A stretch of DNA of 36,943 bases, from positions 1-36,943 of the forward strand of contig JBAXGN010000065.1 in the NCBI GenBank assembly GCA_037139415.1, given 5' to 3'. The translations under genes and the position numbers were made by a program. The notes under the pieces were generated by a model. It did no database searches, was not told the DNA's origin, and saw only the letters and a list, made by a program, of their open reading frames with translations. Every line of letters starts with the position of its first letter. The first letter of the stretch is position 1. This DNA comes from Verrucomicrobiota bacterium. Its GTDB lineage: Bacteria > Verrucomicrobiota > Verrucomicrobiia > Limisphaerales > Fontisphaeraceae. This document shows positions 32,286-36,943 of the stretch, one piece after another.

Positions 32286-33071
32286 TCACGATGTTGGCTT
32301 GCGGCGATGCACTTTGTGGATGGCCGCTTGGTCGGTGCATTTGATCAGGAGTTCATCTACGCAGACGTGGGGCGGACGGCTGGCCACCCACACCAGGGTC
32401 TCGGCAATGTCGTCGCCCGTCAGGGGTTCCGTGCCTTCATAGACTTTCCGTGAGCGCTCGGCATCGCCGCTAAAACGGACCATTGAGAACTCTGTTTCCG
32501 CGAAGCCGGGGTCCACTGTGCATACCCGGATGCCGGTGCCGCAGAGTTCGAGCCGCAGGGCACGCGTAATCTGAAGTTCACCGGCTTTGACTGCGCAATA
32601 GACCGAGCCGCCTTCGTATGCCACGCGCCCGGCGATGGACCCGATGTTGATGATGCTGCTGCCGGGGTTGTTCTGCATCAAGGGCAGCGCGGCGCGGGTC
32701 ATGCGTACAACCCCCAGCAGGTTGGATTGCACCATGAACTCCCAATCCGTGTCTTTGCCCTCGGCCACGGTGTCCAATCCCTTGGCGCCGCCGGCGTTGT
32801 TGATGAGCACATCCAGACGAGGGGTGAGCGTTTTCACCCAGGCAAGGAAGGCGTTGACGCTGGTTGTATTGGTCACATCCAGCGGATGGCAATGCGCGGC
32901 TGGCGCTCCGCACTGTCGCGCTTCCACCGCAACGTGTTCGAGCCGGTCAAGTCGCCGGGCACCCAGCAAAAGCCGCGCGCCCGCAGTTCCAAAGGCCCGG
33001 GCGGCTGCCGCGCCGAATCCGCTGGAGGCGCCGGTGATGAGAATCCATTTATTTGCCAATGAATATGCCAT
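32286..33071 (-). CDS. YdfG-like short-chain dehydrogenase (3-hydroxy acid dehydrogenase group)
   Basis: 261 residues. TGASSGFG (13-20), GARR after strand 2 (NADP(H) preference), NNAG (91-94), Ser145 and Y158-x3-K162 are all present, and the C-terminal part TGDDIAETLVWVASRPPHV matches the YdfG group, which oxidises L-allo-threonine, serine or 3-hydroxypropionate-type substrates. Cytoplasmic. It has its own promoter very close to the start codon (see 33081-33109). It is divergent from the GH51 gene. The last ~20 residues are basic and extend slightly beyond the usual end. Confidence 0.88.
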   Translation of the reverse strand: MAYSLANKWILITGASSGFGAAAARAFGTAGARLLLGARRLDRLEHVAVEARQCGAPAAHCHPLDVTNTTSVNAFLAWVKTLTPRLDVLINNAGGAKGLDTVAEGKDTDWEFMVQSNLLGVVRMTRAALPLMQNNPGSSIINIGSIAGRVAYEGGSVYCAVKAGELQITRALRLELCGTGIRVCTVDPGFAETEFSMVRFSGDAERSRKVYEGTEPLTGDDIAETLVWVASRPPHVCVDELLIKCTDQAAIHKVHRRKPTS

Positions 33072-33080
33072 ACACCAGAG

Positions 33081-33109
33081 TGTATAGCGCGTCGGGCGGA
33101 AAAAGCCAA
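33081..33109 (-). promoter_or_regulatory. Sigma70-like promoter of the YdfG-like gene, near-leaderless
   Basis: On the minus strand TTGGCT (33104-33109) and TATACA (33081-33086) are separated by exactly 17 bp. Only 9 bases lie between the -10 box and the ATG, so the transcript would start at or within a few bases of the start codon. A palindrome, ATACAC-CAGA-GTGTAT (33070-33085), covers the -10 box and the start codon and could be an operator. Confidence 0.55.
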
Positions 33110-33253
33110 GCCTTGGATTTCAAATTTCGGACCGCAGAATGCGGATTGCGAAAATTGGATTGGAAATTTTGTGGTCGCATGGATATGTGACTTTACCCGC
33201 TGCGTCTGGAACGATAGGATGAGCAGTGTAACGTAACGACAACACATATTAAT

Positions 33254-35707
33254 ATGAAACGGTTTGCACTGACGCTCGCGATGTCCCTTGGCACCATGGC
33301 GACCCTGAACGCCGCTCCGGGGGCCATCACCATTGACGCCTCCAAACCCGGTTTGGCCATCAGCCCCTTGCTGTATGGCATCTTTTTCGAAGAGATCAAC
33401 CGGGCGGGCGACGGCGGCATCTACGCCGAGATGGTGCAGAACCGCTCCTTTGAAGACGCCTCGATCCCGCTCGCTTGGTCGTTGGTGAAAGACGGCGGGG
33501 CGGAACTCACCATGGCCCTCGATCAATCGCAGCCGATCCATGCCAACAACCAGACCAGCTTGCGCTTGGAAATCGCCAAGGCTGGCACGCGGGCCGGTGT
33601 GGCCAACTTCGGATTCAAGGGCGCGCCCTATCGGCAGGATACCAATACTGCGGCGTGGATGTCCAAGTTCGAGGAGGGCGTGCAGAATTCCGCCACCGGC
33701 ATTGCCGTCAAGCAGGGCGCGGAGTATCTCTGCTCGCTTCATGCGCGCGGCGGCAACGGCTTTGCCGGCACGTTGACCGTCAGCTTGGAAAAGCTGGATG
33801 GCACAGTGCTCGCCTCGCAAGTCATCCATGGCATTGGCGTAGCTTGGAAGAAGTTTGATTGCCGGCTTTCATCCACTGGCACCGATAGCAATGCGCGGCT
33901 GGTAGTGGCAACCACGTCACCGGGAACCTTGTGGCTCGATGTAGTGTCGCTGTTTCCCAAGGACACTTGGCAAGGCCACGGCATGCGCAGCGACCTGATG
34001 CAAATGCTGGCCAACATGAAGCCTGGGTTTGTGCGGTTCCCGGGCGGCTGCTGGGTGGAAGGCGACCAGATGAAAAACGCCTATCGCTGGAAAGAAACCA
34101 TTGGTGATATTGCCACCCGACGCAGCCTCTGGAATCGTTGGGGCTATTGTTCCATGCACGGCCTTGGGTTCCATGAATATTTTCAATTATGCGAAGACTT
34201 GGGCGCAGAGCCGCTATTCGTCATCAATTGCGGCATGGCGCACAAGGACAACATCCCCATGGATCAGATGCAGGAGTTTGTGCAAGACGCTCTGGATGCC
34301 ATTGAATATGCCAATGGTCCGGCGGACAGCCCTTGGGGCAAGCGTCGCGCCGAGGCCGGACATCCTGCGCCGTTTAATCTGAAGTACCTGGAAATCGGGA
34401 ACGAAAATGGCGGTCCGGCGTATGTGGAGCGCTACGCCCTGTTCCATGATGCCATCAAAAAGCGTTACCCGGAGATGCATCTGATTGTGGATTATCGTCC
34501 CACCGGCACGCGGCCACCGGAGATTGTGGATGAACATTATTACAACACCCCTGAATTCTTCATGAACAATGCGACCAAATACGATAAGTATGATCGGAGC
34601 GCCCATAAGGTGTATGTCGGCGAATACGCGGTGACGCGCGGGGCAGGGCGGGGCAACCTCATTGCGGCCCTAGGCGAAGCCGCGTTCATGACCGGTATGG
34701 AGCGCAACGGGGACGTGGTGGTCATGGCTTCGTACGCGCCGCTGTTTGAACGCCTGGGCTGGAAAGGTTGGAATCCCAACGCCATCCTGTTTGATGCCGT
34801 CAAGTGTTACGGTACGCCGGCATATCATGTGCAGGCGCTGTTCGGTAATCACCGGGCGGACTTGGTGCTGCCCACGGAGGTGGATTCGCCCCTGATGGAT
34901 GCGCCGTCGCTTGGCGGCATGGTGGGGGTGGGCACCTGGAATACCCAGGCCGAGTTCAAGGATCTGAAGGTCGCGCAAGAAGATGGCACGGTGCTGTTTG
35001 AATCGGATTTTTCCAGGAATGCCAAAGGCATGAAACTGAAGGGCGACTGGTCGGTTCAGGATGGTACCCTCCGTTATGCGGGGCAGGGCACCGAGGCGCG
35101 CGCCACGGTCGGCAAAACCGAATGGAAAGATTACACCTTCACGCTCAAGGCTCGGAAGCTCAGTGGTGCGGAGGGGTTTCTGGTCATGTTTCGTGCCCAG
35201 AATGACCGTGAAAAATCCTGGTGGAACCTTGGCGGTTGGGGCAATAAGCAGCACGGGTTGGAAATGCCGGGCATTGTGACGGAGCGTGTTCCCGGTCATA
35301 TCGAAAACAATCGCTGGTACGACATTAAGATTGAGCTGAAAGGGCACCTCCTCCGTTGCTATCTGGACGGTAAACTGATTCATGAAGCCAGTTCGAAAAA
35401 TCAGTTGAAAACCATGTACGCCACCTCGGGGTTTACCCGCGATGGGCGTGAGTTAATTCTCAAGGTGGTCAACACCGGCGCGCAAGCGATTACGGCGCCC
35501 GTCGAAGTGCGTGGCCTCAAGGGCGCGGAAAAATCAGCGCGCGGTTGGGTCTTGACCTCGGGTGATCCCAAGGATGAGAATTCGCTGGAAGAGCCCGCAA
35601 AAGTATCAGCCAGGGAGTTCAACCTGGATATTGTGGGAACCAGCTTTACCCACGCATTCCCGGCGTATTCCGTGACCGTGCTGCGGTTGCGCGTGGCTGG
35701 ACAATAA
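33254..35707 (+). CDS. Secreted GH51 alpha-L-arabinofuranosidase with extra binding domains
   Basis: 817 residues with a signal peptide (about 1-21). It removes arabinofuranosyl side groups from arabinan, arabinoxylan or arabinogalactan. GH51 parts: the N-terminal segment ISPLLYGIFFEEINRAGDGG, a CBM4-like insert (about 75-235), and the TIM barrel with acid/base E384 in LEIGNENGG and nucleophile E457 in VYVGEYA. Between the barrel and the C-terminal alpha-L-AF_C beta-sandwich (about 725-815) sits a LamG/DUF1080-like domain (about 560-720, SDFSRNAKGMKLKGDWSVQD onward), probably a carbohydrate-binding module. About 820 residues compares with roughly 500 for simple bacterial GH51 enzymes. It is alone but fits the pectin/arabinogalactan theme of the main cluster. 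Confidence 0.9.
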   Translation: MKRFALTLAMSLGTMATLNAAPGAITIDASKPGLAISPLLYGIFFEEINRAGDGGIYAEMVQNRSFEDASIPLAWSLVKDGGAELTMALDQSQPIHANNQTSLRLEIAKAGTRAGVANFGFKGAPYRQDTNTAAWMSKFEEGVQNSATGIAVKQGAEYLCSLHARGGNGFAGTLTVSLEKLDGTVLASQVIHGIGVAWKKFDCRLSSTGTDSNARLVVATTSPGTLWLDVVSLFPKDTWQGHGMRSDLMQMLANMKPGFVRFPGGCWVEGDQMKNAYRWKETIGDIATRRSLWNRWGYCSMHGLGFHEYFQLCEDLGAEPLFVINCGMAHKDNIPMDQMQEFVQDALDAIEYANGPADSPWGKRRAEAGHPAPFNLKYLEIGNENGGPAYVERYALFHDAIKKRYPEMHLIVDYRPTGTRPPEIVDEHYYNTPEFFMNNATKYDKYDRSAHKVYVGEYAVTRGAGRGNLIAALGEAAFMTGMERNGDVVVMASYAPLFERLGWKGWNPNAILFDAVKCYGTPAYHVQALFGNHRADLVLPTEVDSPLMDAPSLGGMVGVGTWNTQAEFKDLKVAQEDGTVLFESDFSRNAKGMKLKGDWSVQDGTLRYAGQGTEARATVGKTEWKDYTFTLKARKLSGAEGFLVMFRAQNDREKSWWNLGGWGNKQHGLEMPGIVTERVPGHIENNRWYDIKIELKGHLLRCYLDGKLIHEASSKNQLKTMYATSGFTRDGRELILKVVNTGAQAITAPVEVRGLKGAEKSARGWVLTSGDPKDENSLEEPAKVSAREFNLDIVGTSFTHAFPAYSVTVLRLRVAGQ

Positions 35708-35734
35708 AGACCGGTGATTTGCTGATTTTAGCGG

Positions 35735-35752
35735 ATTTGTCGTATGACAAAT
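35735..35752. promoter_or_regulatory. Palindrome ATTTGTC-GTAT-GACAAAT upstream of the URO-D gene
   Basis: A perfect 7+7 inverted repeat, 28 bp after the GH51 stop and 20 bp before the ATG of the next gene. It could be an operator or a weak hairpin between the genes. It differs from the TGTCAC-N7-GTGACA dyads. Confidence 0.45.
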
Positions 35753-35772
35753 AACCCTTGCACGGATCGTTT

Positions 35773-36807
35773 ATGATCACCTCACGCGAACGCGTCCTCG
35801 CCGCTTTGCGGCATGAACAGCCGGACCGCACGCCGCGCGACTTTTGGGCGGAACCGCCCACCATGAAACGTTTGTTCGCCCACCTTGGGCATGAGGACAA
35901 GGACCGGCTCCTCGACTCACTGGGCGTGGACGTGCGGCATCTTGAAGCTCCCACGCCAACGGAGCGCGCTCTGGGTAACGGCGTGTTTCAAAATTACTGG
36001 GGTGAACGTTACATCTATAACCAGACTCCGTGGGGACCAATGCGGGAAGATACCCGGGGTACATTGGCAGATGCCCGCAGTCTTGCGGAACTGGAAGCGT
36101 TCGACTGGCCAACGCCGGATTGCCTCGACCGCTCGCGCCTCAAAGAACAGTGCCAACGCTATGAGCAACATGCGTTGCTCTACGGTTTCGCCGACATTTG
36201 GCAGCGCCCGGCGTTGGTGCGCGGTTGGGAAGACATGTTTCTGGACATGGCGGAGCGTCCGGAATGGGTTCATTTCCTCGGGCGCAAGTTCACCGATTTT
36301 TACCTGGAGGATTATACGCGCGCCGCCGAGATTACCGGTGGACGCATAGACCTTTACCTCGTCATCAGCGACTTGGGAACCCAATACGGGCCAATGATCT
36401 CGTCTGCCATGTTCCGGCAGTTTATTGCGCCCTACTTGAAAGAGATAGTGGACCGCATCCACCACTTGGGCGGACGGGCCATGTTCCATAGCTGTGGTAC
36501 GGTGCGGATGTTTATTCCTGATCTCATCCAGTTGGGGGTGGATGTGCTGGACCCCATCCAGCCCACCGGCCCGGAAATGCAACCGGAGGGCCTAAAACGC
36601 GATTTCGGCGACCGTTTGACGTTTCACGGCGGGATGGATATGCAACATCTTCTGCCGCACGGCACTCCAGCACAAGTCGAAGCCGAGGCGCGCCATTACT
36701 GTGAAACACTAGGGTCCGGTGGCGGGTATATCCTCGGTCCGGCACACCTCTTCCAACCCGATGTGCCACCCGAGAATATTCTGGCGGTGTATCGTGGTGC
36801 GGCATAG
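35773..36807 (+). CDS. Uroporphyrinogen decarboxylase (URO-D) family protein
   Basis: 344 residues from the ATG at 35773; a TTG at 35758 would add five residues. The opening MITSRERVLAALRHEQPDRTPRDFW (first 20 residues are the typical family start) and later GGRAMFHSCGTV, DVLDPIQPTGPEM and FHGGMDMQHLLPHGT are hallmarks of the URO-D/methyltransferase (MtaA/CmuA-like) branch that is expanded in Verrucomicrobiota and other anaerobic or heterotrophic groups. These members generally do not make haem but are thought to handle methyl groups or small substrates. HxCG in the middle is compatible with metal binding. It lies 65 bp after GH51 and may be read from the same transcript. Confidence 0.85.
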   Translation: MITSRERVLAALRHEQPDRTPRDFWAEPPTMKRLFAHLGHEDKDRLLDSLGVDVRHLEAPTPTERALGNGVFQNYWGERYIYNQTPWGPMREDTRGTLADARSLAELEAFDWPTPDCLDRSRLKEQCQRYEQHALLYGFADIWQRPALVRGWEDMFLDMAERPEWVHFLGRKFTDFYLEDYTRAAEITGGRIDLYLVISDLGTQYGPMISSAMFRQFIAPYLKEIVDRIHHLGGRAMFHSCGTVRMFIPDLIQLGVDVLDPIQPTGPEMQPEGLKRDFGDRLTFHGGMDMQHLLPHGTPAQVEAEARHYCETLGSGGGYILGPAHLFQPDVPPENILAVYRGAA

Positions 36808-36891
36808 TGAGGCAACTGATTCTTGCTAACCAATCGTCACTCAATACGCAGTCCTTGAGAACCAGCACAACCCGATGACGTCCGAATTGGC
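36808..36891. other. Right-hand spacer before the terminal repeat
   Basis: 84 bp after the URO-D stop without gene, clear hairpin or promoter. Confidence 0.4.
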
Positions 36892-36943
36892 TAACCGAAC
36901 TTTCGACACTGGGACGGGTTTTTAATAAAAATCCCTGGCGCAA
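36892..36943 (-). repeat. Right copy of 52-bp terminal inverted repeat
   Basis: Exact reverse complement of bases 1-52. The match ends sharply at 36892, beyond which no similarity with the left flank remains. Confidence 0.9.

Noticed and set aside
32873-33829. Minus-strand open frame of 318 codons spanning the divergent promoter
   Set aside because: It overlaps the start regions of both the SDR and GH51 genes and crosses a good promoter; low-complexity translation.

Overview
This window looks like a contig from a GC-rich heterotrophic bacterium of the Planctomycetota-Verrucomicrobiota-Chlamydiota group, most likely Verrucomicrobiota. The indications are many secreted carbohydrate-active proteins, a Tat-exported Gfo/Idh/MocA oxidoreductase next to a ThuA-domain protein, an LLLAPLAALHAA-type signal peptide shared by unrelated enzymes, and intergenic hairpin and short-repeat litter. 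There is no rRNA or marker gene, so the taxonomy is inference. The two window ends are a perfect 52-bp inverted repeat. This fits a contig broken at two inverted copies of the same dispersed element better than an intact transposon, because no transposase gene lies between them.

Layout. 1-3110: a zinc alcohol dehydrogenase, a family 4-type uracil-DNA glycosylase on the other strand, then mobile-element debris (a broken DUF4338/DruA-like gene and the 3' end of a group II intron). 3111-15611 (minus): a polysaccharide-degradation cluster holding a GH99/WbsX-like protein, a beta-helix/five-bladed-propeller fusion, an unclassified alpha/alpha-toroid protein, a GH105 unsaturated glycuronyl hydrolase, a CotH fragment, a six-hairpin glycosidase-like protein, a tandem SGNH esterase and an unclassified secreted TIM-barrel-like protein. 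15709-21758 (plus): the divergent arm, with a Gfo/Idh/MocA oxidoreductase, a ThuA-like protein, a GH43 exo-galactanase-like enzyme and a sensor kinase/LuxR-type response regulator pair. 21759-26444: a beta-helix remnant, a Bax inhibitor-1 family protein with a terminator, then a gene-poor, repeat-rich and partly lower-GC stretch with two unrecognised genes and a frameshifted lipoprotein-like gene. 26445-31262: ApbE flavin transferase, an SDR, a small membrane protein and a BatD-BatE fusion. 31263-36943: a GyrI-like protein, a 162-bp MITE-like element, a YdfG-like SDR, a GH51 arabinofuranosidase and a URO-D family protein.

How it may work together. The central 18.6 kb reads as a SusC/SusD-free polysaccharide utilisation locus. 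GH105, a GH43 of galactanase type, tandem SGNH esterases, beta-helix proteins and (further away) GH51 suggest a pectic rhamnogalacturonan or arabinogalactan-like substrate. The clearest new signal is a dyad, TGTCAC-N7-GTGACA, found once in the divergent promoter region of the cluster (15646-15664) and once just upstream of the two-component genes (19284-19302), inside an aligned stretch of about 38 bp. I infer that the LuxR-type regulator binds both sites, giving a self-regulated CAZyme regulon. The cluster also shows active decay and reshuffling: signal-peptide DNA shared between unrelated enzymes, and three truncated gene fragments (CotH, PQQ-propeller-like tail, beta-helix tail).
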